NCBI RefSeq assembly: GCF_040096615.1
Contig: NZ_JBBMEJ010000010.1
Span: 62,001-126,000, forward strand
Origin: Blautia_A aquisgranensis
GTDB lineage: Bacteria > Bacillota > Clostridia > Lachnospirales > Lachnospiraceae
Length of the DNA: 64,000 nt
Direction: 5' to 3'
Position 1 is the stretch's first letter, and every line of letters begins with the position of its first letter. Below, piece by piece: positions 42,152-51,362 of the stretch. A program made the position numbers and the translations under genes. Below the pieces are notes generated by a model. That model worked only from the letters and a program-made list of their open reading frames with translations. It was not told the origin of the DNA and searched no databases.

Positions 42152-44078
42152 GTGTGGAACTCCTTACCTGTGTTTTTGGTGCCTGTTTTGAAAAATGACC
42201 GGTATTTTTTCCCGATGCCTTTCTGCTATTTGCGTTACCGGAACGTTTTCCTGAAGTTCTGCCGTCCTCATTTTTGCCCCGAAGCTCTCTTGGGCGAATC
42301 AGGCATTTCGGTCCGAATCCTACCAGATCCATCCGCCCGGTCATCTTAAGTCCTTCCAGCACCAGCTCACGGTTCTCCGGATTTTTATATTGCATCAGAG
42401 CACGCTGTATCGCTTTTTCATGTGGGTTCTTCGGTACATAGACCTTTTCGCCTGTAAGGGGATGAATTCCCGTATAGTACATACAGGTAGACAGTGTTGA
42501 TGGCGTCGGATAAAAATCCTGTACCTGTTCCGGCGTAAATCCAAGATCCCGCACATATTCCGCAAGCTTCACAGCCTCCTTCATCGTACAGCCCGGATGA
42601 GACGACATAAAATATGGAACTGCATACTGTTGCTTCCCTGTTCTGGCGTTAGCTTTTTCGTATTCTTTAAGAAATCCCTCATATACGGCATGCTTCGGTT
42701 TTCCCATGTATTTGAGAACTTCATCGGAAACATGCTCCGGGGCCACTCTCAGCTGTCCGCTTACATGATATTTCACAAGTTCATTGAGAAAAGTCTTATC
42801 CGGGTCTGCCATGAGATAATCAAAACGGATTCCGGAGCGTACAAAAACTTTCTTGACTTTCGGAAGATTTCGGACTTTCCGGAGAAGCTGAAGATAATCT
42901 TTATGATCAACGTTAAGATTCTTACAGGGAGATGGAAACAGGCACTGCCTGTCCTTACATACGCCCTTTGTAAGCTGCTTTTTACAGGAAGGATGACGAA
43001 AATCAGCGGTAGGTCCTCCTACATCGTGGATATATCCTTTAAAATCCGGATCTTCCGTCATCCGCGCAGCTTCTTTCAGAATGGATTCATGACTTCTGGT
43101 CTGAAGGATCCGTCCCTGATGAAAGGTCAGCGCACAGAAATTGCAGCTTCCGAAGCAGCCTCTGTTGCTGGTCAGGCTGAATTTGATCTCCTTCAGTGCC
43201 GGAATTCCGCCATCTTTCTGATACATTGGATGATACTGTCCTGTATAGGGAAGATCATACACATCATCCATTTCTGTCTCCGACAGCGGTAGAGCTGGCG
43301 GATTCTGTATCACATATCCACGGTTCCCATAGGATTCCGCCAGAGGCTTCGCTGTAAAAGGATCTGTATTCCGATACTGCGTTGCAAAGCTGTCCGCATA
43401 AGCCTTTTTATCTGTCTGCACCTGATCAAAATCCGGAAGGATCAAAGGTTCATAAACTCTGCCAATATCATGACTTTTAAAAACGGTTCCTGCCACATAT
43501 GTGATCTCCTGAACCGGAATTCCGCTCTGCAATGCTTCTGCGATCTCGAGGATAGAGTGTTCACCCATTCCATACGAGATCAGATCTGCGCCGGAATCAA
43601 TCAGTATGCTGTGCTTAACCTTATTTTCCCAGTAATCATAATGAGCCAGTCGGCGAAGACTCGCCTCAATTCCGCCGAGAATGATCGGTGTATGCTTATA
43701 AATCTGACGAATCAGATTACTGTAAACTACACAGGCCCGATCTGGTCTTAGTCCCATCTTCCCGCCCGGAGAATAGGCATCTGTGCTTCGATGTTTCCTG
43801 GAAACTGTATAGTGATTCACCATGGAATCCATGTTTCCGGCTGTAACAAGAAAACCCAGGCGTGGTTCCCCGAACACCTGGATACTCTCTTTTTTTCGCC
43901 AGTCCGGCTGAGGGATCATGCCAACACGATAGCCTCTGCTTTCCAGAAGCCGTCCGATGATGGCAGATCCAAAAGAGGGATGATCTACATAGGCATCGCC
44001 TGTCACATAGACAAAATCAACCTCTTCCCAGCCTCTTGACTCCATATCTTCCCTTGTAACCGGTAAAAAATCCTGCAT
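42114..44078 (-). CDS. ygiQ: YgiQ-family radical SAM protein (UPF0313)
   Basis: The 654-residue protein has an N-terminal region with DHPSFGSAIIGRLLESRGY and then a radical SAM domain whose cluster motif is CFGSCNFCALTFHQG. Its C terminus is a low-complexity, Lys/Ser-rich tail of about 50 residues. YgiQ proteins are broadly conserved, but their reaction is not established. The start at 44078 has TGAGGAATT upstream. Confidence 0.93.
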   Translation of the reverse strand: MQDFLPVTREDMESRGWEEVDFVYVTGDAYVDHPSFGSAIIGRLLESRGYRVGMIPQPDWRKKESIQVFGEPRLGFLVTAGNMDSMVNHYTVSRKHRSTDAYSPGGKMGLRPDRACVVYSNLIRQIYKHTPIILGGIEASLRRLAHYDYWENKVKHSILIDSGADLISYGMGEHSILEIAEALQSGIPVQEITYVAGTVFKSHDIGRVYEPLILPDFDQVQTDKKAYADSFATQYRNTDPFTAKPLAESYGNRGYVIQNPPALPLSETEMDDVYDLPYTGQYHPMYQKDGGIPALKEIKFSLTSNRGCFGSCNFCALTFHQGRILQTRSHESILKEAARMTEDPDFKGYIHDVGGPTADFRHPSCKKQLTKGVCKDRQCLFPSPCKNLNVDHKDYLQLLRKVRNLPKVKKVFVRSGIRFDYLMADPDKTFLNELVKYHVSGQLRVAPEHVSDEVLKYMGKPKHAVYEGFLKEYEKANARTGKQQYAVPYFMSSHPGCTMKEAVKLAEYVRDLGFTPEQVQDFYPTPSTLSTCMYYTGIHPLTGEKVYVPKNPHEKAIQRALMQYKNPENRELVLEGLKMTGRMDLVGFGPKCLIRPRELRGKNEDGRTSGKRSGNANSRKASGKNTGHFSKQAPKTQVRSSTHEKYKKNKNKKR

Positions 44079-44142
44079 TTATAATTCCTCATATGTATGT
44101 ATATTTTCAGATTTCTGAATGGTTAATACCGCTGTGAAATGC

Positions 44143-44955
44143 TCACATACTGTGATGTACAGCCTGCGCGCGATAACCTTCGGCAATGATATCCAGCTGT
44201 CTGTGGAATCTCTCCAGCTGCCGGAGATCCTTGGTCTTGAATACCCGCAGAAACTCATCCTGGATCTTGCTGACCTCCCGCTCGCTGGAAACGCGATAAA
44301 GATTCTCAATATTATTCAGGATATCTTTCACCAGATTAGACTGCATCTGTGATGAGTTCTGTGCATCCATGATCTCATTCCGGACAGAAGACATCTCATG
44401 ATCCAGAGAGATGATCGCATCCGAAGCCTTGCTGAGACGTTCTGCCACATGAGGCGGCATGTCGCCTTTATATTTGTACTGCAGAGAATGCTCAATCGTT
44501 GCCCAGAAATTCATTGCCATGGTACGGATTTGAATCTCTACCTGCAGCTTCTTGGGTCCATCGATCGTCTCTACGGTATAATAAAGTATCATGTGATAGC
44601 TTCGATATCCGCTCTGCTTGATATGTGTCAGATAATTTTTCTCACTCTTGACCTCCATATCTGTTCTTCGACGGATAATCGCTGCTACAGTATCAATATC
44701 TTCCTCAAACTGGCAGATGATCCTTACACCTGCCAGATCCTCCACTTCGGTCTCCATCTGTTCGATCGGAATATGCTTGCGCTGCATCTTCTCCAGAATA
44801 CTGGAGACACTTTTTACTCTTCCACTGACCTGCTCAATGGGCGAATAGCGATCATTTTCACGATACTCTTCTATCATATGTTCAAATTTGACTGTCAGTT
44901 CCTTGACAGCCAGCTCGTAAGGGCATAGGATACTTCTCCATAACTGTATTTCCAT
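44143..44955 (-). CDS. Small alarmone synthetase (RelA/SpoT domain, RelQ/YjbM-like)
   Basis: The 270-residue protein has only the (p)ppGpp synthetase domain; there is no HD hydrolase or TGS domain. Motifs visible are DLAGVRIICQFEEDI, SGYRSYHMILYY and VEIQIRTMAMNFWATIEH. It transfers pyrophosphate from ATP to GTP or GDP. An approximately 100-residue C-terminal helical tail is longer than in typical YjbM. GGAGCGAG precedes the ATG. It is separated from ygiQ by 64 bases. Confidence 0.93.
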   Translation of the reverse strand: MEIQLWRSILCPYELAVKELTVKFEHMIEEYRENDRYSPIEQVSGRVKSVSSILEKMQRKHIPIEQMETEVEDLAGVRIICQFEEDIDTVAAIIRRRTDMEVKSEKNYLTHIKQSGYRSYHMILYYTVETIDGPKKLQVEIQIRTMAMNFWATIEHSLQYKYKGDMPPHVAERLSKASDAIISLDHEMSSVRNEIMDAQNSSQMQSNLVKDILNNIENLYRVSSEREVSKIQDEFLRVFKTKDLRQLERFHRQLDIIAEGYRAQAVHHSM

Positions 44956-45180
44956 GTTGCTCGCTCCTTATAATCTGCTGTCAGCCGTATTTTGTCCCTG
45001 TTGACAGCGGCATACATTTTTTATTATAACATATGTTTCGAAAAAATAGGGATTCTTTATAATTTTTTTATTAAAAAATCATAGAAAAATTTTCTTATTG
45101 TGTGATGCATCCACAAATCTATATATATGCAGGGGGCCGTATTTTATGAATATTTTTATATCATTTATTTTTCATAAAGC

Positions 45181-45221
45181 AAAACGCTCCGAAGCAGATG
45201 CTTTTTCATCCACTTCGGAGC
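45181..45221 (-). terminator. Terminator of pepD
   Basis: GCTCCGAAG (45186-45194) and CTTCGGAGC (45213-45221) form a perfect 9-bp stem ending in GTTTTGCTTT on the minus strand. Confidence 0.82.
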
Positions 45222-45244
45222 ATTATAACCCTTAATCAAAAATA

Positions 45245-46690
45245 TCAGTCTTTCAGATTTTCAAGAACTTTTACAAGATAATTCCATACTCTCTCTGTGG
45301 AAGCGATACTTAACACTTCCTCAGAAGTATGAATATCTTTCATATCCGGTCCCAGAGATACACAGTCAAGTCCTTCCATCTTCTTATAGAAGAGACCGCA
45401 CTCAAGTCCTGCATGAATTGCAACAACCTCCGGCTTATGTCCATACATTTCTTCAAAGATCACAACCATCTTATCTCGCAGCGGAGACTCCTTGCGATAT
45501 TCCCATGCCGGATATGCTCCCTGGATCTCATACTCGCCGCCAAGGAATTCGGTCAGATATTCAAGCTTGTCAGACAGGGCTTTGCATGCTGCGTCTACAG
45601 AGCTTCTTACGCTGGAGCTTGCAAAAAGCTCATCCTCATCCAGGTGGAGAATTCCGATATTGCTGGAGCTTTCCACAAGACCAGCGATGGTTCCACTCAT
45701 CTTCTGAATACCAAACAGTATGTTCTGAAGATAGAATACGATTTTCTCCTGACTTGTAGGATGAAGTATCTGAGCACAAGCTGTTCCTTCTTCTGCCACT
45801 TCAATCGTGATGTTTTCGTCAGAGCCTGCATACTCTTCACGGAGCTGCTCCTGAAGCTCTTTCGCGTAAGCCTTTACTTCTTCTGCTGCATCTGTGAGAA
45901 ATTCTACGGTACAGTCTCTTGTAATGGCATTATCCTTCTGTCCGCCTGCAAGGGAGATAATAGCATAATCTGCTTTTTTCTTAAGGCCATACAGGAAACG
46001 TCCCATAAGCTTATTGGCGTTGGCTCTGTTCTTATTGATCTCAGCTCCGGAATGTCCGCCCATAAGTCCGCAGATTCGAACCTGAACCTTATCGCCTTCT
46101 CCTTCCACGCGCTGAACCGGAATATGGCTGATTCCGGAAAGACCGCCTGCACAGCTGATCCACAGGCTTCCCTCAGCCTCTGAATCAAGATTGATGAATC
46201 TTCTTCCCTTCAGAGCACTGCAGTCAAGTCCTACCGCGCCAAGAAGTCCGATCTCCTCATCAACTGTAAAAAGTACTTCAAGCGGTGGATGAGGGATATC
46301 TGTGCTGTCAAGGAGCGCAAGACCATATGCAACAGCAATACCGTCGTCACCTCCAAGAGTGGTTCCGTTAGCAGTTACATAACCGTCTTTCACAGAAAGA
46401 TTCAGTCCGTCCTTTGTAAAATCATGATATACATCCGGGCGCTTCTCACATACCATATCCATATGGCCCTGGACGATAACTGTCGGTGAATTCTCGTATC
46501 CAGGCGTTCCTGCCTTATAGATGATCACATTGTTCATCTCATCCTGCACATATTTAAGTCCGTGATCCTCTGCAAATTTCACAAGATAATCACTGATCTG
46601 TTTCGTATTTCCTGAGCCATGCGGGATTTTGCAGATCTCTTCAAAATAATGAAAAACTCTCTTTGGCTCACAATTCTCTAATACTGGCAT
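45245..46690 (-). CDS. pepD: Aminoacyl-histidine dipeptidase (M20 family)
   Basis: The 481-residue zinc peptidase carries the M20 metal-site motifs: VQGHMDMVCE, TLGGDDGIAVAYG and FTVDEEIGLLGAVGL. PepD/PepV-type enzymes split dipeptides with broad specificity. The start at 46690 (MPVLENCEP) has AAGGAGG upstream; an earlier ATG would add 11 residues without support. Monocistronic. Confidence 0.96.
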   Translation of the reverse strand: MPVLENCEPKRVFHYFEEICKIPHGSGNTKQISDYLVKFAEDHGLKYVQDEMNNVIIYKAGTPGYENSPTVIVQGHMDMVCEKRPDVYHDFTKDGLNLSVKDGYVTANGTTLGGDDGIAVAYGLALLDSTDIPHPPLEVLFTVDEEIGLLGAVGLDCSALKGRRFINLDSEAEGSLWISCAGGLSGISHIPVQRVEGEGDKVQVRICGLMGGHSGAEINKNRANANKLMGRFLYGLKKKADYAIISLAGGQKDNAITRDCTVEFLTDAAEEVKAYAKELQEQLREEYAGSDENITIEVAEEGTACAQILHPTSQEKIVFYLQNILFGIQKMSGTIAGLVESSSNIGILHLDEDELFASSSVRSSVDAACKALSDKLEYLTEFLGGEYEIQGAYPAWEYRKESPLRDKMVVIFEEMYGHKPEVVAIHAGLECGLFYKKMEGLDCVSLGPDMKDIHTSEEVLSIASTERVWNYLVKVLENLKD

Positions 46691-46772
46691 AAATATCTGC
46701 CTCCTTCTACTTCTTAAATTCATTTATTCCTATAATAATCATATACTGTAAAAAAAGCAAGGTCAGGCTTTC

Positions 46773-47708
46773 ATGAAACAAAAAATAATTTTATTCTTCT
46801 GCCTCTGCCTTATGATTTTTCTGCTTCTTCATCCCCAGGACGCACTGGCTGCCGCAAAAGACGGACTAAGTCTCTGGCTAAACGTTATGATCCCGACACT
46901 TCTGCCTTTTCTGATCCTTACAGGGATCCTATTAAAAACCGGCAACATACAAAAACTGCTGCGTCCACTGTCTCCCGCTGGAAAAATTCTCCTGGGACTG
47001 TCCCCGGCCGGACTCTATGTGCTGATCCTGGGGCTTCTATGCGGTTATCCTATGGGCGCCAAACTTGCACATGACCTTTACATAGAGCAGCAGATTTCCC
47101 GAAGAGAGGGAGAATATCTTCTCACCTTCTCCTGTAATGCAAGCCCTGCATTCATTCTCTCTTATTTATCCCGAGATTGTCTTGATGAGCGTATTCCCCC
47201 TGACAAAATCATAGGCCTTCTTCTTGCTGCCGATGTGTTCTGTATGCTTTTCTTTCGCTTTTTTGTATATCGCGGGCATACAGTTAATCCTGTCAAACCC
47301 AAAAAGAGAAAAAAAGAGACATCCCAGCAGGACTCCGCAGGAGCCATCCTGGATGTCTCGATCATGAACGGTTTCGAAACCATCACACGTCTCGGGGGCT
47401 ATATTCTGATGTTCTCACTGATCTTCGCAGGCATCAGTTATTACTGGCCATTCAAGCCTCTGACCGGAATCCTGTTAACAGCCCCCATTGAATTAACAAC
47501 AGGTCTGCACAGAATCGCTCTTACAGAGCTCCCGTGGAAAATACAGTACTGTTCCTCTATGATGCTGACAGCCTTCGGCGGTCTCTGCATCATGGCTCAG
47601 ACCAAAAGTGTTCTGCAAAACAGCTTATCCCTGCTTCCCTACATTATTTCCAAATGTCTGAACGCTGCGGTGGTACTTCTGATCTTAGTTCTCTCCGATA
47701 TCCTCTAA
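46773..47708 (+). CDS. ylbJ: YlbJ-like sporulation membrane protein (nucleoside-recognition/Gate domain)
   Basis: The 311-residue membrane protein has about 7-8 hydrophobic segments. Gate-domain marks include LWLNVMIPTLLPFLILTGILL, GLLCGYPMGAKLAHDLY and SCNASPAFIL. In Bacillus, ylbJ is next to coaD (ylbI) and rsmD (ylbH), as here, but here it points the opposite way. Its last 24 bases overlap the 3' end of the convergent coiled-coil gene. It is needed for spore envelope formation in Bacillus; the role here is inferred. Confidence 0.87.
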   Translation: MKQKIILFFCLCLMIFLLLHPQDALAAAKDGLSLWLNVMIPTLLPFLILTGILLKTGNIQKLLRPLSPAGKILLGLSPAGLYVLILGLLCGYPMGAKLAHDLYIEQQISRREGEYLLTFSCNASPAFILSYLSRDCLDERIPPDKIIGLLLAADVFCMLFFRFFVYRGHTVNPVKPKKRKKETSQQDSAGAILDVSIMNGFETITRLGGYILMFSLIFAGISYYWPFKPLTGILLTAPIELTTGLHRIALTELPWKIQYCSSMMLTAFGGLCIMAQTKSVLQNSLSLLPYIISKCLNAAVVLLILVLSDIL

Positions 47709-48323
47709 CAGATCCTCATCTTCTTTTGTTACAGAGGAGCTGTCATCATCCTGGAATGTATTGGAAATTGCCGCTGCCTGTGCAGTCTGAGGAGCCAGCT
47801 CCTGACGGTTATGATTTACAACCTCAAGACAACTCTGCAGAGCATCGATAAATGCCTTATATTTACCGCCCGCATCTTCCAGTGTCTGATTCAGGACAGA
47901 ACCGATATTAGCCATCATATCATCTGTATATGTGATCGCGCTGAGACGAATGCTGTTTGCATCCTGTGTTGCAGAATCAAGAATCTCCTGAGCCTGCTTG
48001 TTGGCAGCATTGATCGTCTCATTCGCCTGTGCATAGGCCTTCTGCATGATCTCATGCTGTGTAACCAGCTCCTGAGCCTTGGTCTGTGCATCTGCGATCA
48101 GACTGTCAGCCTTGGACTGTGCATCCTCAAGGATCGCATCCTTATTGCTAATGATCTTCTGATAACGTTTAATCTCATCCGGAGTTTTCAGACGAAGTTC
48201 ACGTAAAAGCTCCTCGATCTCTTCCTTGTTCACTACAATCTTGGTAGTAGAAAGAGGCTGGAATTTACAGCTGTCTACATACTCTTCAATCTCCTGAATA
48301 ATCTGTTCAATTCTGCTGCTCAT
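47685..48323 (-). CDS. Coiled-coil protein (DivIVA/ATPase-subunit-like)
   Basis: The 212-residue soluble, helical product has a long Ala/Gln/Glu coiled-coil (about 65-130: AQSKADSLIADAQTKAQELV...) and an acidic tail (DDDSSSVTKEDEDLLEDIGEN). Its central heptads resemble the coiled-coil of DivIVA or ATP-synthase subunit H/E by composition only. It follows coaD by 12 bases in the mgsA-rsmD-coaD cluster. Function unknown. Confidence 0.82.
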   Translation of the reverse strand: MSSRIEQIIQEIEEYVDSCKFQPLSTTKIVVNKEEIEELLRELRLKTPDEIKRYQKIISNKDAILEDAQSKADSLIADAQTKAQELVTQHEIMQKAYAQANETINAANKQAQEILDSATQDANSIRLSAITYTDDMMANIGSVLNQTLEDAGGKYKAFIDALQSCLEVVNHNRQELAPQTAQAAAISNTFQDDDSSSVTKEDEDLLEDIGEN

Positions 48324-48335
48324 AATACACTCTCC

Positions 48336-48830
48336 TTATTTCTCTGTTTCTCTTTTTTTCAATTTTTCTTCAACTGCTTCTATAATCTCACGCGGAGCAA
48401 ATTTGCTCAAATCGCCTCCGAAATTAGCAACCTCTTTCATGATCGTGGAGCTCAAGTATGCATATTCCAGGCTTGTCGTGAGAAAAACAGTATCCACATC
48501 CGGCGCAAGAACACGGTTAGTCTGCGCCATCTGAAGCTCGTATTCAAAATCCGTGACAGCACGAAGTCCGCGAACAATCACCTGGGCATGATTCTCCCTG
48601 GCAAAGTTCACTGACAGACCTTCGAATGCTTTCACCTCCACATTCGGGATATCTTTTGTCGCCTTTGCTAGTATCTTAACACGTTCTTCCACAGAAAACA
48701 ACGGACTTTTTGCAGAATTATTCAAAACTCCTACGACAACCCGGTCAAAAGAAACGCTTGCCCGTCTGATAACGTCAAGATGTCCATAAGTTGCCGGGTC
48801 AAAGCTTCCCGGGTATACTGCTGTTATCAT
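48336..48830 (-). CDS. coaD: Phosphopantetheine adenylyltransferase
   Basis: The 164-residue nucleotidyltransferase has the HxGH-type motif (PATYGHLDVI) and the ISSTxxKE-type motif (YLSSTIMKEVANFGGD). It makes dephospho-CoA from phosphopantetheine and ATP. It lies 15 bases after rsmD, as in Bacillus ylbHI. Confidence 0.97.
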   Translation of the reverse strand: MITAVYPGSFDPATYGHLDVIRRASVSFDRVVVGVLNNSAKSPLFSVEERVKILAKATKDIPNVEVKAFEGLSVNFARENHAQVIVRGLRAVTDFEYELQMAQTNRVLAPDVDTVFLTTSLEYAYLSSTIMKEVANFGGDLSKFAPREIIEAVEEKLKKRETEK

Positions 48831-48845
48831 ATGTCTGTCTCTCTT

Positions 48846-49394
48846 TCATTTTTTTAAGAAAACATGCTTATTGGTCTTATATTCCTTGGAGCGAACCAGA
48901 TGATAACCCATTTCTTCAACATAGGAAAAATCTGTGTGAAGCTCTTCCTCGATTATGATCAACGTATTCTCATCCGCCAGCGAACTGTCTAACAGATATT
49001 CAAGAACCGGTTGTTCCAGATTCTGTTCATACGGCGCATCCATAAAAATACAATCAAAAGTTTCTCCGCCTTCCAGAGAACGTAAAGCCTGCAGCACATC
49101 CATGTTCAGCAGTTTACCACCTTCTGCAAGTTTTGTAAATGAAAGATTTTCGCGGATACATGCACAGGCTTTGGGATTCTTCTCCACAAACACTGCATAT
49201 TCGGCTCCGCGGCTCAGTGCCTCAATTCCAATGGCACCGCTTCCGGAAAACAGATCCAGGAACCTGCAGCCCGGTATTTCAGGCTGGAGAATGTTAAAAA
49301 GAGTTTCCTTAATACGGTCTGTTGTAGGTCTTGTATCATTTCCGGGAATAGTTTTTAAGTTTAATCTACGTGCTTTTCCTGCTATTACTCTCAT
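48846..49394 (-). CDS. rsmD: 16S rRNA (guanine966-N2)-methyltransferase
   Basis: The 182-residue SAM-dependent enzyme has motif I in FLDLFSGSGAIGIEALSRG and motif IV FMDAPY (usually DPPY). It methylates G966 of 16S rRNA. The start at 49394 overlaps the mgsA stop by ATGA. A TTG at 49412 would add six residues inside mgsA and is less likely. Confidence 0.95.
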   Translation of the reverse strand: MRVIAGKARRLNLKTIPGNDTRPTTDRIKETLFNILQPEIPGCRFLDLFSGSGAIGIEALSRGAEYAVFVEKNPKACACIRENLSFTKLAEGGKLLNMDVLQALRSLEGGETFDCIFMDAPYEQNLEQPVLEYLLDSSLADENTLIIIEEELHTDFSYVEEMGYHLVRSKEYKTNKHVFLKK

Positions 49395-49786
49395 TTCAGA
49401 TTCAGTCTCCAATCCAGATCACCGCGGGCCAGTCCAAGTATCAGGAGCTCCGCAGTTGCTATATTCGTAGCGACCGGAATATTATACTGGTCGCAGCGTT
49501 TAACAATACTCATGATGTCCGGTTCTGCCGGGTCAATCATAACCGGATTATAAAACAGGATCACCATATCCAGATCCTGCCGCTCTACCATCTCCATAAA
49601 CTGCTTGTCTCCGCCAATACTTCCGGCAAGAAATTTATGGACATGGAGGCTGGTCGCTTCCTCAATCCTTCTTCCTGTTGTTCCTGTTGCATATACTTCA
49701 TGTTTGGCAAGGATATTCTTATATGCAATACAGAAATCTTCAATCAGAACTTTCTTACTGTTATGTGCAATAATTCCTAAATTCAT
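49391..49786 (-). CDS. mgsA: Methylglyoxal synthase-like protein with altered active-site residues
   Basis: The 131-residue MGS-like protein aligns along its length with methylglyoxal synthase (IIAHNSKK, EVYATGTTGRRIEEAT, GGD, NIPVATNIATAELL). Compared with E. coli MgsA as I know it (offset 11), Asp71 is kept as Asp60 and Asp101 as Asp90. His19 is kept as His8. However, His98 corresponds to Ala87, Asp20 to Asn9 and Asp91 to Asn80. Activity on dihydroxyacetone phosphate may be reduced or replaced. First gene of a cluster with rsmD and coaD. Confidence 0.88.
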   Translation of the reverse strand: MNLGIIAHNSKKVLIEDFCIAYKNILAKHEVYATGTTGRRIEEATSLHVHKFLAGSIGGDKQFMEMVERQDLDMVILFYNPVMIDPAEPDIMSIVKRCDQYNIPVATNIATAELLILGLARGDLDWRLNLK

Positions 49787-49865
49787 AGTTCACCTCTCCA
49801 TTCTGCCCTCGGGTATTTCCCTTTCTATCCTTGTAAATCATTAAAACCCAGTAACTCTGTATCTA

Positions 49866-49894
49866 ATTTTAGCATATCGCCCAAAAAAGTGCAA
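49866..49894 (-). promoter_or_regulatory. Promoter of mgsA-rsmD-coaD
   Basis: TTGCAC (49889-49894) and TAAAAT (49866-49871) on the minus strand are 17 bases apart, about 80 bases before the mgsA start. Confidence 0.6.
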
Positions 49895-49950
49895 TTTAAT
49901 TCATGTAAATTCATGAAAAATTAATATTTTCATAGTACTCCGATAGCCAA

Positions 49951-50808
49951 TCATTCTTTCCAGCTGTTTCCTGTGCTGTAATCGATCCCGATTCCAGGTT
50001 GTACGTTGTATACAAAAACATGAAAAGAAATTTCGGAATCTTTCACAGATTCTGCTTCCATCTCCACACCTTTTGCAACCAGGTCATCTCCTTCAAAAAC
50101 CGGTGTCACACGGTACATGCATGGATTCCCCGTGTTTCGCACATAATCAGCCACTTCATTTTCGAAGGGCAGCATACCTGTTACATTAAGGTACCTGGTT
50201 CCTGTAATTAAATTTTTTCTGTTTGCATTTTCCCCGGTAAGCTGATAACCGATCAGATGACAACGATTATAAAGATATCTGCCATCTACATTGTCATATT
50301 TCACCGTATGCCATCCCGTAGGCTTTACCATTCCGATTGCTCCACGCTCTTGTGTTGGCATCAGTTCCGTCGTGATCTTCGCTTCTGCATAGCCGCAACG
50401 TTCTAAGGAATCCAGCTCACTATAAAATTCATAGGCCGGACCATTCTTCTTTTCATCCGAAAACTCCGGAACATTTCCGTCAAGCTCCACATACGGATTT
50501 CCGCTGTATTTCGGTATCTGTGCCAGTGAAATCGTATCTTCGGAATTCTTCCAGGTATCAGAAATCGCATTCGAAACAGCTTCGACCGTATCTTCCCAGA
50601 GAATCGATGCATTCTCTTCTATATATGAAAAAAGTACCTCGCCAAAAATCTGTCCCTGTTCTTTCGCTTCCTTAATGCTGCGCGGTGGAATCCAGCCATT
50701 ACTTAATGCAAGCACAACGCAGAGGACTATGGCTGTCAGAACTTTCTTCATAAGTTGTTTTTTCTTTTTTGTCTTTCGTCTGTAAGTCGGATAACGTTTC
50801 TTTTTCAC
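49951..50808 (-). CDS. Secreted or membrane-anchored DNA/RNA non-specific endonuclease
   Basis: The 285-residue product starts with a Lys/Arg-rich segment and one hydrophobic helix (about 22-41). The nuclease core reads RYLYNRCHLIGYQL, with the catalytic His in NRCH rather than the classic DRGH, followed by NRKNLITGTRYLNV with the metal-binding Asn. The layout is like streptococcal Sda1/EndA nucleases. The start is GTG 50808 with AGGGGG upstream. It is likely exported to degrade extracellular DNA. Confidence 0.88.
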   Translation of the reverse strand: MKKKRYPTYRRKTKKKKQLMKKVLTAIVLCVVLALSNGWIPPRSIKEAKEQGQIFGEVLFSYIEENASILWEDTVEAVSNAISDTWKNSEDTISLAQIPKYSGNPYVELDGNVPEFSDEKKNGPAYEFYSELDSLERCGYAEAKITTELMPTQERGAIGMVKPTGWHTVKYDNVDGRYLYNRCHLIGYQLTGENANRKNLITGTRYLNVTGMLPFENEVADYVRNTGNPCMYRVTPVFEGDDLVAKGVEMEAESVKDSEISFHVFVYNVQPGIGIDYSTGNSWKE

Positions 50809-51003
50809 AGGATCCCCCTTTGCGCTTTATGTCCGATATTCTATATGCTGTAAAAATCATTATAACGTTTGTCTTCAAAAAAGCAACCATACATTCGATT
50901 TTTTGTTATCCTGATTTCCTTTAACTGCCAGTGTATTATTTTCGTTTTTTCATATACTAGCACTGTAACATCAAACAAAACACAACTAAGGAGGAAATGA
51001 ATT

Positions 51004-51240
51004 ATGCCAAGTAACACTTCTTCTAACAAAGCAGTTGTACCGGAAGCAAAGGGCGCACTTGACCGTTTCAAATATGAGGTAGCAAACGAGCTGGGTGTTC
51101 CGCTTACAGACGGATACAACGGAAACCTGACTTCCAAACAGAACGGATCCGTAGGTGGCTATATGGTCAAAAAGATGATTGAAGCGCAGGAGCGCCAGAT
51201 GTCCAGCGGTTCCGGTTCCCAGGGTGGCCAGCAGTATTAA
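51004..51240 (+). CDS. Alpha/beta-type small acid-soluble spore protein
   Basis: The 78-residue product matches alpha/beta SASPs: LDRFKYEVANELGVPL and LTSKQNGSVGGYMVKKMIEAQE. These coat spore DNA and are cleaved by GPR in germination. AAGGAGGAAATGAATT precedes the ATG. Upstream, CATATACTA (about 50951-50959) could be part of a forespore (sigma-G-type) -10 element, but I cannot fit a convincing -35. It shows that the host makes spores. Confidence 0.95.
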   Translation: MPSNTSSNKAVVPEAKGALDRFKYEVANELGVPLTDGYNGNLTSKQNGSVGGYMVKKMIEAQERQMSSGSGSQGGQQY

Positions 51241-51287
51241 TCCATTTTAAGTAAATCCATTGCCATGCAAAGCTAATCAAAGCTTAT

Positions 51288-51345
51288 GCAAAAAAAGATG
51301 CTGTCTGACAGTACTTATAAAGCTGCCGGACAACATCTTTTTTAT
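51288..51345. terminator. Bidirectional terminator between the SASP gene and the SGNH hydrolase
   Basis: AAAAAAGATGCTGTCTG and CGGACAACATCTTTTTT form a long stem with minor mismatches, A-rich on one side and T-rich on the other. It serves the convergent genes. Confidence 0.88.
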
Positions 51346-51362
51346 TTCTGAAAAATATTTTT

